In this document: in pieces, positions 55,816 through 64,000 of the stretch
Layout: each line of letters starts with the position of its first letter
How positions within the stretch are numbered: position 1 is the first letter of the stretch
Assembly (NCBI RefSeq): GCF_000745015.1
Contig: NZ_JQNA01000002.1
Location: 2,790,001-2,854,000 of the forward strand
Direction: 5' to 3'
Source: Burkholderia sp. 9120
GTDB lineage: Bacteria > Pseudomonadota > Gammaproteobacteria > Burkholderiales > Burkholderiaceae
DNA: 64,000 nt
Notes under the pieces: model-generated
Database searches by the model: none
What the model was told of the DNA's origin: nothing
Seen by the model: the letters and a program-made list of their open reading frames with translations, nothing else
Made by a program: the position numbers and the translations under genes

Positions 55816-56514
55816 TTATTCCTCCCACGCTGATGGGCTGAACAGATAGCCGCGTCCCCAGATCGTCTTGATCTTGTGCGGTTCGGGCGACGCGTCTTCG
55901 AAACGCCGGCGCAGCCGCGAGATGCCGGCATCGACCGTGCGATCGATACCGTCGAATTCGATCCCGCGCAGTTGCTTGAGAATGTCGTCGCGACTCAGCA
56001 CGGTGCCGGCGGCGCGCGCGAGGATCAGCAACAGGTTGTATTCGGCGGTTTTCAGTTCGACCGGCTGACCGCGCCAGTTCACCGCGCGATCGGGCGGCGA
56101 GATCACCAGTTCGCCGAAGCTCAGCGTGTCGTCCTGAGTAGACGGCGCCGCGCCTTCCGCGGGCTGCGCGCGCCGCAGCAGGGCACGTGCTCGCGCGACC
56201 AGCACGCGAGGTTCGATCGGTTTGAGGACGTAGTCGTCGGCGCCCGTTTCCAGACCGGCGATCTGGTCGTACACATCGACGCGCGCCGTCAGGATCAGCA
56301 CCGGCACACGCGAAAAGCTGCGAATCCGCCGGCAGACTTCCATGCCGTCCAGATTGGGCAGCATCAGATCGAGGATCACCAGCGCCGGCTTGTGTTCATG
56401 CACGGCGGCCACCGCCGTATCGCCTCGCCGCACGATCGTCACGTTGAATTCGTAGCCGTTCAGATATTCCCCGATCAACTGCGCGAGCCGATCGTCGTCC
56501 TCGATCAGCAGCAC
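55816..56514 (-). CDS. Response regulator, OmpR/RstA type; start uncertain
   Basis: The receiver has the phosphate-accepting Asp in LVILDLMLPNLDG and LKPIEPRVL; the C-terminal winged helix has YNLLLILARAAGTVLSRDDIL and RRFEDASPEPHKIKTIWGRG. In the current reading there is no ATG with a ribosome site in frame: the good one (GGAG then ATG at 56540) is out of frame by one base across a five-G run (56526-56530). I list the GTG at 56514; upstream ATGs at 56637 or 56721 run into the divergent promoter. Confidence 0.85.
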   Translation of the reverse strand: MLLIEDDDRLAQLIGEYLNGYEFNVTIVRRGDTAVAAVHEHKPALVILDLMLPNLDGMEVCRRIRSFSRVPVLILTARVDVYDQIAGLETGADDYVLKPIEPRVLVARARALLRRAQPAEGAAPSTQDDTLSFGELVISPPDRAVNWRGQPVELKTAEYNLLLILARAAGTVLSRDDILKQLRGIEFDGIDRTVDAGISRLRRRFEDASPEPHKIKTIWGRGYLFSPSAWEE

Positions 56515-56713
56515 GCTGGTCTTGAGGGGGCGTCGTTCATAGAGGTCTCCACTAGCAGGCGCTGATTCTATCCGTGCCTGCCTGAGCGGGATACGCCGCG
56601 AACACTCTCGAACACTTGAACACAATTGCGCACACATTCCCCCAACTTCAGGACAGACGGGGCGGGGCGGCATCCCTAGACTGCGGTCTCCGTCCCAATA
56701 AAAAGATCTGACC

Positions 56714-57487
56714 GTGCGCAAACGCCTGCTGACTCTGTGTATTCCGCTCTTTGGCCTGACCTGCTCGTCACTGACCTACGCCGAGAACTTTTATACGTTT
56801 TCTCTGGCGGGCGGCGTTGGACCGCGCTATCAGGGCAGCCGTGATTACCGTCCGTTCGTCGCGCCGCTGATTGCCGCGGAGTTCAGCAACGGCATCTTTC
56901 TAAGCCCGCTCGAAGGGCTCGGCTACAAGCACGACTTCGCCAACGGGATGTACGCGTCGGCGGCACTCACCTACGACTTCGGCCGGACCGATCGCAATCG
57001 CGCCGACCTGCCGGGCTCCGATTACCTCCGGGGCATGGGACGGATTCCCGGCTCCGTGATGATGTCGTTCACCGTCGGCGCGCACGTGTTCGGCGAGTCG
57101 ACCGTCAGCGTCACGCTCGATCAGCCGCTCACCCACACGAGCCACGGCACCAGCGGCCACTTCGACGTGGTGGTGCCGGTGCTGCAAACGGCCGACAACA
57201 TCATCAATGTCAGCGGCTCGCTGCATGCGGGCAGCGGCCGCTACACGCAGACCTTCTTCGGCGTCACCGACGCGCAATCGCTCGCGAGCGGCTTCCGGCC
57301 GTATTCGGTGAAGGGCGGTTTCGACAGCGCGAAGGTGTCGCTCGGCTGGACCTACATGTTTTCACCGCGCTGGTCGGTGCATACCGAAGGCGGCGTGACG
57401 CGTTTGCTGGGCGCGTCGGCGAACAGCCCGATCGTGCAGTCGAAGAACAACTACTTCGCGATCACGGCGATCAGCTACCGCTACTGA
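56714..57487 (+). CDS. MipA/OmpV family outer-membrane protein
   Basis: 257 residues starting with GTG: a signal peptide ending TYA, then beta-barrel sequence with GPRYQGSRDYRPFVAPLI, AALTYDFGRTDRNR and a terminal aromatic ITAISYRY. MipA/OmpV proteins are outer-membrane scaffold or porin-like proteins. Divergent from the rstA-like gene, which probably controls it. Confidence 0.88.
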   Translation: MRKRLLTLCIPLFGLTCSSLTYAENFYTFSLAGGVGPRYQGSRDYRPFVAPLIAAEFSNGIFLSPLEGLGYKHDFANGMYASAALTYDFGRTDRNRADLPGSDYLRGMGRIPGSVMMSFTVGAHVFGESTVSVTLDQPLTHTSHGTSGHFDVVVPVLQTADNIINVSGSLHAGSGRYTQTFFGVTDAQSLASGFRPYSVKGGFDSAKVSLGWTYMFSPRWSVHTEGGVTRLLGASANSPIVQSKNNYFAITAISYRY

Positions 57488-57554
57488 TTCCGTCTGTGGA
57501 CAGGTTGGCCGGACCCTCGGCTCGCCGATCCGACGTCTCATCAAGGAGCTTGCG

Positions 57555-58733
57555 ATGTTTGCATGGCAAACCCCGCTGTCCAGCGCGTGGCAGGACAGTC
57601 TTGTTTCACCGGTGCGCGGCGAGGCGCTGGGCGTCGACAGTTTGCTGCTCACCGGCGCGACCGGGTTTATCGGCGGCAATCTGCTGGTGACCCTGATCAA
57701 CGCCGGCCTCGCCAATCGGCTGGTGTGCCTCGTGCGCGGCGTGAGCGTGGCCGATGCGCTCGCGCGGCTGCGAGCGTCGGCGGTGCGCTGCGGTCTGTCG
57801 CACAACCGTGCGCACCGTATCACCGAGGTCAACGTGATGGTCGGCGAACTCGGCGGCGCGTTTTCGGAGATCGATCTGGCGCGTCTTGCGAAGGTCTCGC
57901 ACGTGATTAATTGCGCTGCGCTGGCGTCGTTTTCGACCAACCCGCAAGTGCTCGACACCAACGTGCGCGACACCTTGCGCTTTGTGTCGCGCTTTGCCGG
58001 CAGCAGGATGTTGCGGCGTTTTCTGCACGTGAGTACGGCGATGGCGTGCGGCACGCAATGCGGCGCAAACGTGCAGGAGTCGCCGTTCGGCTATGGCGAA
58101 ACGAACCACATCGTGCCGTACACGCGCAGCAAGCGTGAAGTCGAACGGTTGTTGCGCACCACCTATCCGCGCCTGCCGCTGGTGGTGGTGCGGCCGTCGA
58201 TCGTGGTCGGTCATACGGTGCTCGGCACGCTGCCGTCGGCGAGTCTGTTCTGGGTATTTCGCGTGGTGCACGGCGCGCGGCGCTTCACCGCCCGCGCGAT
58301 GAACCGCCTCGACGTGGTCGCCGCCGACGACTGCGCGCGCGCCATTGCGCTGCTGGCGGTGAAGCCGACGCTGGCGTTCGACACGTATCACGTGTCGGCG
58401 GGCACGGAGGCGCCGACCGTCGGCCAGATTATCAGCGCGATGGATGAAGCCACCGGTACCTCGGGCCGCCGTTATTCGATGTGCCGTGTGCGCGACTTCG
58501 GCAAGATCGCGCGCGAAGTGGTGGGCCGCGACCGCAGCGGCAGCGGCCGGCTGATCGAGCACGCGCTGCGTTTATATGCGGGCTTCGCGGAGCTGGACTA
58601 TGCGTTCGACAACCGGCGTCTGCGTGACGAAATCGGATTCGAACCCCTGCCGTTCACCGACTATGTCAGCGAGTGTGTGCGGACGTCGCGCGGTGTGGGC
58701 ATCGTTGAACAAATGCGTTGGGATTTCAAATGA
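57555..58733 (+). CDS. Thioester-reductase-like NAD(P)-dependent protein
   Basis: 392 residues with LLLTGATGFIGGNLLV as dinucleotide motif, HVSTAMACGT, and YTRSKREVERLL as the SDR Tyr-x3-Lys, matching the extended SDR group that includes NRPS terminal reductases and fatty-acyl-CoA reductases. Start ATGFAWQ-type after GGAG. Its stop overlaps the IclR start, so the pair is coupled. The substrate is probably an acyl thioester, by inference. Confidence 0.82.
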   Translation: MFAWQTPLSSAWQDSLVSPVRGEALGVDSLLLTGATGFIGGNLLVTLINAGLANRLVCLVRGVSVADALARLRASAVRCGLSHNRAHRITEVNVMVGELGGAFSEIDLARLAKVSHVINCAALASFSTNPQVLDTNVRDTLRFVSRFAGSRMLRRFLHVSTAMACGTQCGANVQESPFGYGETNHIVPYTRSKREVERLLRTTYPRLPLVVVRPSIVVGHTVLGTLPSASLFWVFRVVHGARRFTARAMNRLDVVAADDCARAIALLAVKPTLAFDTYHVSAGTEAPTVGQIISAMDEATGTSGRRYSMCRVRDFGKIAREVVGRDRSGSGRLIEHALRLYAGFAELDYAFDNRRLRDEIGFEPLPFTDYVSECVRTSRGVGIVEQMRWDFK

Positions 58734-59656
58734 CACAGTGGCCTATCAATTCGGAGACCGTTCGCGTCGCGACCGACTCCCATACTCCTCTCGACGCCGA
58801 TGCCGCGACCGATTCCGGCGCCGACTCGCGCGATAATCGCGCAACGGCCGTGCGACCGATCACACGACCAACCGGCAGGCCGGCTGTTTTTCAGGCAAGT
58901 TCAATGGACGAGAAAGACTGGATTGCCGGCGCGGCGAAAGCGTTGGCGATAATCGAAGCATTCGACGAAGAACACGCGCGCATGACGCCGACCATGGTGG
59001 CCAGCCGCGCGGGTTTGTCGCGCACGGCGGCGCGCCGCTATCTGCTGACGCTGGGCGAACTCGGCTACGTGGACACCGACGGCAAGCTGTTCTGGCTGGC
59101 GCCGCGCGTGCTGCGGCTCGGCCAGTCGTATCTGGATTCGGCGCGTTTGCCGCGTACCGTGCAGCCGTTTCTTCAGCGCATCACCGCGACCGTGCAGGAA
59201 ACCGCGCTGGTCGCGATCCTCGACGAACACGACGTGGTGTACGTGGCGCGCAACGGCGTGAACCGGGCGATGGCGGTCGGCTTCGTGCTCGGCTCGCGCG
59301 TGGCGGCGCCGTTGTCGTCCGCAGGGCTGGTGTTGCTGGCGTTCCAGGCGCCGGAGAGCATCGAGCAATGGCTCGCCACTTATCAGATCAAGGTGTTCAC
59401 GCCGCACACCTACGCAACGATCGAGCGCTTGCGCGAAGTGCTCGGCGAAATTCGCCGCAATGGCTATGTCGTCACCGATCAGCAACTCGAGCTCGGCGTG
59501 CGCGGCGTCGCGGTGCCGTTGCGCGACCGGCATGGTTCGGTGGTTGCCGCGATCAGCGTCAGCATGCCGATCGGCCAGGAATCGGCGAATGCCGCGCTGC
59601 ATCGGGTTTTGCCGACCTTGCAGGAGACCGCCAGCCTGTTGCGCAACCTCGTTTAA
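58730..59656 (+). CDS. IclR-family transcriptional regulator
   Basis: A 308-residue product from 58730 (ATGA overlap with the preceding gene); the core family starts at the ATG at 58904, which gives a usual 250-residue protein. HTH: TPTMVASRAGLSRTAARRYL; ligand-binding domain with QETALVAILDEHDVVYVAR and LELGVRGVAVPLRD, as in PcaR/PobR-like aromatic regulators. It may respond to a product of the linked reductase. Confidence 0.88.
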   Translation: MTQWPINSETVRVATDSHTPLDADAATDSGADSRDNRATAVRPITRPTGRPAVFQASSMDEKDWIAGAAKALAIIEAFDEEHARMTPTMVASRAGLSRTAARRYLLTLGELGYVDTDGKLFWLAPRVLRLGQSYLDSARLPRTVQPFLQRITATVQETALVAILDEHDVVYVARNGVNRAMAVGFVLGSRVAAPLSSAGLVLLAFQAPESIEQWLATYQIKVFTPHTYATIERLREVLGEIRRNGYVVTDQQLELGVRGVAVPLRDRHGSVVAAISVSMPIGQESANAALHRVLPTLQETASLLRNLV

Positions 59657-59880
59657 CCGATACTAAGTAATCCCCCTGGTATGGGATGCTTAACGAGTGA
59701 AAGCGTCTCGAAAGCAAGCTGTCTCCCGGAAAATACATATCGAGTTTTGGGCATGACAAACCGCCTACACTGGGTAATACTCTCCCGCGGGGAGCGGGAA
59801 GGCGCCTGAAGCCCTGTCTGCTTCACCGTGCAGCTATTTCATTCACATTGACTCAGTCGTCCAGGTTTGGGGAACAACAC

Positions 59881-60093
59881 ATGAAAAAAGTTATCGTCTC
59901 GCTCGCAGCAGCTTCGATCGCGCTGGTTTCCGTTCAAGCTTTCGCACAAGCATCGGACGCAGCAGCACCGGCTGCAGCAGCAAGCGCGCCGAAGAAGCAT
60001 CACGTCAAGAAGCTGAAGACGCACGGCAAGCGCGCTCCGGTCGCTGCAGCAGCTTCGGCAGCTGGCACGAACGACAAGGGCACGGCAAACTAA
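59881..60093 (+). CDS. Small secreted Ala/Lys-rich protein
   Basis: 70 residues: MKKVIVSLAAASIALV signal peptide ending FAQA, then alanine-rich sequence with a basic patch KKHHVKKLKTHGKRAP. Common in Burkholderia genomes as an unknown periplasmic protein. The terminator at 60188-60219 follows. Confidence 0.75.
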   Translation: MKKVIVSLAAASIALVSVQAFAQASDAAAPAAAASAPKKHHVKKLKTHGKRAPVAAAASAAGTNDKGTAN

Positions 60094-60187
60094 GCTGTCT
60101 TTAGTTTGCTGGGCGAGCCAGGTCGGGTCGCCGCATTGCGCCGCCAGCCGGTCAGTGCATCGTGGTTCGGTTAATGGCATCGCCAGC

Positions 60188-60219
60188 AAAAAGGCCAGAG
60201 CTTATGCTCTGGCCTTTTT
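60188..60219. terminator. Bidirectional intrinsic terminator
   Basis: AGGCCAGAGC pairs with GCTCTGGCCT around a TTAT loop, with A run before and T run after. Serves the convergent small gene and the one ending at 60262. Confidence 0.93.
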
Positions 60220-60261
60220 GCATTTCACGGCGCGCTTTGCGCGCGCCTCGGTTCGCGGCAC

Positions 60262-60540
60262 TCAGCCCGCGAGGCCGCGCTTGATGACTTCGTCGAGCAG
60301 GCCGCTCATGCCGTCGGGATGCGTGGCCGCGCGCGTCTTGAGCTCTTCGACCAGTTCGCCGTTCAGCTTGCACGCGAACGCAACAAGGCCTTGCGCCTGA
60401 TCCAGCTTGCGCTGTTCGCGGCGATCGAGTTTCGGGTCGGCCGCAGCGGATTTGCCGAAGCGATCGGCGGTGGACAGATTCATTGCGTTGTTCAGCTTCT
60501 TTGCCTTGTTCTTTTCAAGGTCGGTTTTTTTCATCGCCAT
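60262..60540 (-). CDS. Conserved hypothetical protein
   Basis: 92 residues: Lys-rich N-terminus (KKTDLEKNKAKKLNNAMNL), then SAAADPKLDRREQRKLD and a helical C-terminus ELVEELKTRAATHPDGMSGLLDEVIKRGL that resembles the RHH-type second half of ParD-like proteins, but no strand or partner is seen. Function unknown. Confidence 0.65.
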   Translation of the reverse strand: MAMKKTDLEKNKAKKLNNAMNLSTADRFGKSAAADPKLDRREQRKLDQAQGLVAFACKLNGELVEELKTRAATHPDGMSGLLDEVIKRGLAG

Positions 60541-60664
60541 TTGGAAGGCCTCTGCAGATAAGTAAACCCCGCATTGTACGCATCGCGCCGGGCGTCGAGC
60601 GAGCGGCGGGATTCAGCGGCGGGTTGAGGGGCGGCTTGCGCGGATCGTGCTGATTGCGCGGCAC

Positions 60665-61420
60665 TCACCCGGATCGGTCCGACGCGGCGGCCATGCTGTC
60701 CATCAGCGCGCGCATTCGTTGCCAGTGCGTGCCTTCCCAGAACACTCGCAGACACACGTCGCAGGTGACGAACTGGTTATGCCGTTGCAGTACACCGTCG
60801 GGCGCGCGGCTGCCCACTTCTTCTTTGGCGATGCGCCGCAGCGGCGCGTTGCACATCAGGCATAGCCGGAACGGCGTCGCGCTGCCGGCCAGGTCGAGCC
60901 GTTCAAACACTTCGCGCAGTTGCTCACGCGGTTTTAGCGTGCGAACGTAGCAGCCATGCGTGATGCTGCGGCGTTTCAATAGCTCGCGGTCGCGCGTCAG
61001 CACCACGCGCTGTTGCGCGGCGGCGAGCGCTTCGATATCGGCGTCCGGGTAGTGGTTGTCGTACAGCGTATCGAAGCCGGCAAGCCGCAGCAGCGGCGCC
61101 AGGCCGCCGAGATGCGCGTCGGCGATGAATCGCACCACGCGCAGCGGCCGTTCGCGCACCCGCAGGAGCGGCTGGATGTCGAGCGCTTCAAACTTGGGAT
61201 AGACGGCGATGCGGTCGCCGTCCGCGAGAGGATGATTGAAACCGACCGATTCGCCGTTCACCAGAATCAGCTCGACCTCGGTATGCGGCACGCCGAGTAC
61301 TTCGATCATGTGTTTGGCGGTGGCGCCGCGCGCGCAGGCGTAGCTGAACGCGCGCCGACGCAGCGGCCGGGCGAGAAAATCGTTCAGCTCCTCATAGAAG
61401 CGGAAAGTCGCGGTCACCAT
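60665..61420 (-). CDS. ThiS-like / Mut7-C RNase domain protein
   Basis: 251 residues: a ubiquitin/ThiS-like N-terminal fold (VELILVNGESVGFNHPLADGDRIAVYPKF) and a C-terminal Mut7-C region with RVVRFIADAHLGGLAPLLRLAGFDT, RDRELLKRR and a zinc ribbon using CLMCNAPL and CDVC. This is a known fusion in bacteria. Its function is not established. Confidence 0.88.
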   Translation of the reverse strand: MVTATFRFYEELNDFLARPLRRRAFSYACARGATAKHMIEVLGVPHTEVELILVNGESVGFNHPLADGDRIAVYPKFEALDIQPLLRVRERPLRVVRFIADAHLGGLAPLLRLAGFDTLYDNHYPDADIEALAAAQQRVVLTRDRELLKRRSITHGCYVRTLKPREQLREVFERLDLAGSATPFRLCLMCNAPLRRIAKEEVGSRAPDGVLQRHNQFVTCDVCLRVFWEGTHWQRMRALMDSMAAASDRSG

Positions 61421-61514
61421 TGCTGCAGTATGGCACCGCCTCCTGTTGCGCGCTGCCCTGCGGGTGTCGCATGAGTGTGCTTTACTGCCAGTTCTTTAGA
61501 AGACGGAGCGACAG

Positions 61515-62384
61515 ATGGACATCGGTTTTATCGGTCTCGGCGAGATGGGCGCCGCGATGGTTGCAAACATTTTGAAAGCCGGGCATCAGGTGCGGGTGTG
61601 GAACCGCTCGCCGGAACGGGCGCGAGCGCTCGCTGACGCTGGGGCGCGCATCGTCGCGACGCCGGCCGAAGCGTTTGCGGGCGATGCCGTGTTCTCGATG
61701 CTCGCCGACGATGCCGCACTGCGTGAAGTGATCACCGCTTCGCTGCTGGAGCATGCACCGCGTGGGCTGATCCACGTGAACATGGCGACCATCTCGGTGG
61801 CGCTGGCCGAAGAACTGGCGACGGCCCATGCGTCGCGCGGGGTTCACTACGTTGCCGCGCCGGTGCTGGGTCGGCCGGACGTCGCGGCGGCGGCGAAGCT
61901 GACGATCGTTGCCGGTGGTCCGGCGGAGTCGATCGACCGGGTGCAGCCGATTTTCGACGCGATCGGCCAGAAGACGTGGCGCATCGGTTCGCTGCCGCAG
62001 CAGGCGAACGTGATGAAACTGGCCGCCAATTTCATGTTGGGCGCGGCGGTCGAGACGCTCGGCGAAGCGGCCACGCTGGTGACCGGTCATGGGCTGGCCA
62101 TGCAGGATTTCCTCGACGTCATCACGAGCGGGCTGTTCCCGGGGCCGGTCTACGCGGGCTACGGCAAGCTGATCGCCGAGCAGCAATACGAGCCGGCGCA
62201 GTTCAAGGCGCGTCTCGGCTTGAAGGATATCCGCCTCGCGCTGGCCGCCGCCGATGCGGTAACGACGCCGCTGCCGATCGCGAGCGTGGTGCGCGACAGT
62301 TTGCTCGAAGCGGTAGCGCACGGCGACGGCGAGAAGGATTTCGCGGTGCTGGGGCAGGTGGCTGCACGGCGCGCTGGGCGTTAA
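61515..62384 (+). CDS. 3-hydroxyisobutyrate dehydrogenase-like NAD(P) oxidoreductase
   Basis: 289 residues: MDIGFIGLGEMGAAMVANIL nucleotide motif, then GLIHVNMATISVALAEELA, and NVMKLAANFMLGAAVETLGEA containing the conserved Lys of the 6-phosphogluconate/HIBADH family. The GGxGE-type catalytic residues are present. Substrate not determined. Confidence 0.88.
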   Translation: MDIGFIGLGEMGAAMVANILKAGHQVRVWNRSPERARALADAGARIVATPAEAFAGDAVFSMLADDAALREVITASLLEHAPRGLIHVNMATISVALAEELATAHASRGVHYVAAPVLGRPDVAAAAKLTIVAGGPAESIDRVQPIFDAIGQKTWRIGSLPQQANVMKLAANFMLGAAVETLGEAATLVTGHGLAMQDFLDVITSGLFPGPVYAGYGKLIAEQQYEPAQFKARLGLKDIRLALAAADAVTTPLPIASVVRDSLLEAVAHGDGEKDFAVLGQVAARRAGR

Positions 62385-62566
62385 GAGAGCTAGGGCTGCG
62401 GGGCGAACCGCAAGGGCCAGGGCAGAGACAGCGGCACGGGCAGAGGCGAAGCGAACGCTTTGAGTCCCGCGCGCCGCGCTCTGCACAAGCCCCCACCCCG
62501 TGCGTCACGTCGCGGATTGGCGCGGGCGGGCATAATGGCCGCCCGTCCTTATTCACCGCGATTGTC

Positions 62567-63202
62567 ATGACTCTGCATACCTGGTGGCTGTTCGTCGCCA
62601 CTGTTTTCGTCGTATCCGCGATTCCCGGTCCGAACATGCTGCTCGTCATGACGCATGGCGCTCAACACGGTCTGCGCCGCTCCAGCGCGACGATGGCGGG
62701 TTGCCTGTCGGCGCTGGTGTTGATGCTGGCGGTGTCCGCGGCGGGGCTCGGCGTGGTTCTGGCCGCGTGGCCGGCCATGTTCAACGCGCTGCGCCTGATC
62801 GGCGCGGCTTACCTCGTCTATCTGGGCGTCAAGGCATGGCGTGCGCCGGCCGACGAAGCCGCCGCCGACCAGGCCGACGCGCTCGCCGCGAAGCCCGTGC
62901 GCTCGCGCTTCGCGCTGTTTCGCAACGGCTTTCTGGTGGCCGGCAGCAATCCGAAAGCCATTCTGTTCGCCGCCGCCTTGCTGCCCCAATTCATCGACGC
63001 CGCGCAGCCGAAGCTGCCGCAGTTCGGCGTGCTGGTCGCCACGTTCGCCGTGATCGAGGTGAGCTGGTATCTGGTGTACGCGGGGTTCGGCACGCGGATC
63101 GGCGCGAAATTGAAGAGCCGCAGCGTCGCAAAAATGTTCAATCGACTGACGGGCGGCGTGTTCGTCGGCTTCGGCGCGATGATGGCGCTGGTGCGGCACT
63201 AG
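62567..63202 (+). CDS. LysE/RhtB-family amino-acid exporter
   Basis: 211 residues with five to six membrane segments, the SAIPGPNMLLVMTHGAQHGLR motif of LysE, FRNGFLVAGSNPKAILFAAAL in the second half, and a FNRLTGGVFVGFGAMMALVR end. Exports amino acids or homoserine-type compounds. The upstream intergenic region 62385-62566 contains no other gene. Confidence 0.9.
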   Translation: MTLHTWWLFVATVFVVSAIPGPNMLLVMTHGAQHGLRRSSATMAGCLSALVLMLAVSAAGLGVVLAAWPAMFNALRLIGAAYLVYLGVKAWRAPADEAAADQADALAAKPVRSRFALFRNGFLVAGSNPKAILFAAALLPQFIDAAQPKLPQFGVLVATFAVIEVSWYLVYAGFGTRIGAKLKSRSVAKMFNRLTGGVFVGFGAMMALVRH

Positions 63203-63275
63203 CCGCCAGGCGCCTCCGCAGACTCAGCAAGGTGTCGCACGAGCACAACGCTGAGGGTCATCCCTAATTAGAATG

Positions 63276-63304
63276 TTGCGCCGCACCAAACCATTTGCTA
63301 TAGT
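63276..63304 (+). promoter_or_regulatory. Sigma-70-like promoter of the small RNA
   Basis: TTGCGC at 63276-63281 and TATAGT at 63299-63304 are separated by 17 bases, an ideal spacing, and are followed within 40 bases by a stem-loop and T-run with no gene between. Confidence 0.7.
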
Positions 63305-63310
63305 TCGTCT

Positions 63311-63371
63311 TGTCTCCTCCATGTCTCCTCTGATATGGATTCAGCCCGCCAAACTAGGCGGGCTTTTTTTT
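63311..63371 (+). ncRNA. Probable small RNA with anti-Shine-Dalgarno motif
   Basis: From the promoter at 63276-63304 a transcript of about 60 bases would start with a CU-rich stretch (TGTCTCCTCC, ATGTCTCCTC), followed by a strong intrinsic terminator (AGCCCGCC, ACTA-containing loop, GGCGGGCT and eight Ts, 63343-63371). CUCCUCC-type motifs complement ribosome binding sites. No open frame of use lies inside and the next gene is on the opposite strand. Confidence 0.6.
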
Positions 63372-63402
63372 GCCCCGAATTTCCCGGGCGCTTCAGAAAT
63401 GA

Positions 63403-63454
63403 CAAACGACAAAGCCGGCTGGCCCCTTCGCAGGGCCGCCGGCTTTGTCGTTTG
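63403..63454 (-). terminator. Long hairpin after ompW
   Basis: A perfect 17-bp inverted repeat CAAACGACAAAGCCGGC at 63403-63419 and 63438-63454, around a GC-rich loop that can itself pair. On the minus strand T-rich sequence follows, so it probably ends ompW transcription; also a barrier to convergent read-through from the small RNA. Confidence 0.7.
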
Positions 63455-63498
63455 CGATTCGCGGACTTATCTGGCCGCTTGCCAGAGCGCCGTCGGAC

Positions 63499-64000
63499 TC
63501 AGAACTTGTACGAGACCGCCAGGAACGAAATGATCGGGTCCGCTTTCAGGTCCGCCTTGGAGACGCCGAGTTCGGTGCCGTCCGCCGCCTTGATGATGAC
63601 CGACGAGGTCGTCTTCAGCGGAATGTACGTGACCGATGCCACCAGACCCCAGTGATCGGTGATGTTGTACGCCAGACCCGCATTGAACACCGGCTGCCAC
63701 GACGACGACGCCTTCGCCGACACCTGCGTCGTGCCCGGCTTGCCGGCGCCCGCGGCCAGCACGGCGCCGAGGTTGTTCTGCGTCGACGTGACGAAGTTCG
63801 GGCTCAGTTGAATATCCGAGAAGAAGTTGTACGACACGCCGATACCGACGAACGGCCGGAACTTCGCCGTCGGTTCATTGAAGTAGTACTGGAACAGCAG
63901 CGCCGGGCTCCACTGACGCACGCTTTTCACGATCGGATTGGACTGCGGGTCGCCCAGATCCTGCTGACCCAGCGCGCCCGCCGGTCCCGGCGGCTTGATC
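63499..64000 (-). CDS. OmpW-family outer-membrane protein, 5' end outside the window
   Basis: The frame is open to the window edge and ends with the aromatic FLAVSYKF. Visible blocks WSPALLFQYYFNEP, KFRPFVGIGVSYNFFSD and NAGLAYNITDHWGLVASVTYIP match OmpW, an eight-stranded barrel for small hydrophobic compounds. Only the last 166 residues are present. Confidence 0.9.
   Translation of the reverse strand, partial: IKPPGPAGALGQQDLGDPQSNPIVKSVRQWSPALLFQYYFNEPTAKFRPFVGIGVSYNFFSDIQLSPNFVTSTQNNLGAVLAAGAGKPGTTQVSAKASSSWQPVFNAGLAYNITDHWGLVASVTYIPLKTTSSVIIKAADGTELGVSKADLKADPIISFLAVSYKF

Noticed and set aside
60262..60540. ParD-like antitoxin
   Set aside because: The C-terminal helices look similar, but no beta-strand start and no toxin gene are adjacent.

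Overview
The window is high-GC proteobacterial chromosome whose conserved genes (pxpBCA, ttcA, glmU-glmS, folB, cca, YafY- and RstAB-type regulators, OmpW, DUF2242 and DUF6723-like proteins) point to Burkholderiaceae, most likely Paraburkholderia. This assignment rests on gene content and protein resemblance; no database search was possible.

Layout: 1-17 kb is housekeeping. It holds a 5-oxoproline module (pxpB-pxpC-pxpA on the minus strand, followed by a DUF969 permease), a winged-helix regulator, 5-formyl-THF cyclo-ligase, soluble lytic transglycosylase, an NDUFA9-like epimerase, a GST, cca, a methyltransferase, a pteridine/folate pair (FolM-like SDR and folB), ttcA, glmU and glmS. Immediately after glmS, the classic Tn7-type target, a roughly 28.6-kb accessory island begins (about 17.0-45.65 kb) with visibly lower GC, no recognisable integrase and no Tn7 transposition genes. 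Core sequence resumes at 45.7 kb: GST with a divergent YafY/WYL regulator, an acid-phosphatase-like lipoprotein, a di-haem peroxidase, a lytic transglycosylase, a DMT permease, an RstAB-like two-component system divergent from a MipA/OmpV protein, a thioester-reductase-like enzyme coupled to an IclR regulator, a ThiS/Mut7-C RNase-like fusion, a 3-hydroxyisobutyrate-dehydrogenase-like enzyme, a LysE exporter, a probable small RNA and a truncated OmpW gene.

The island looks like a defence and competition locus made of several modules. (1) A bacterial ubiquitin-like conjugation cassette: a single multiubiquitin-type Ubl preceded by twelve GHEH repeats, a Prok-E2_E-like E2, an enzyme fusing an N-terminal JAMM peptidase to a C-terminal E1 (ThiF) domain, and a convergent DUF6527 metal-binding protein. 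(2) A divergent operon of RHH regulator, GNAT acetyltransferase, XRE regulator, ImmA/IrrE metallopeptidase, a small protein, a broken AAA ATPase and a metallo-beta-lactamase-fold protein. (3) A YozE-like protein and two membrane proteins. (4) A 1541-residue protein with an N-terminal PD-(D/E)XK nuclease domain, a P-loop NTPase and a long helical C-terminus, the architecture of Avs/STAND-type anti-phage sensors. (5) An H-NS-like protein with three DNA-binding modules and a histone-H1-like tail, small secreted proteins and a PIN-domain membrane protein. (6) A type VI secretion VgrG translationally coupled to a PoNe-like DNase effector and its PoNi-like immunity protein. (7) A complete IS21-family element. 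The strongest candidates for a little-described system are the His-repeat Ubl cassette with its divergent regulatory operon, and the nuclease-STAND protein.
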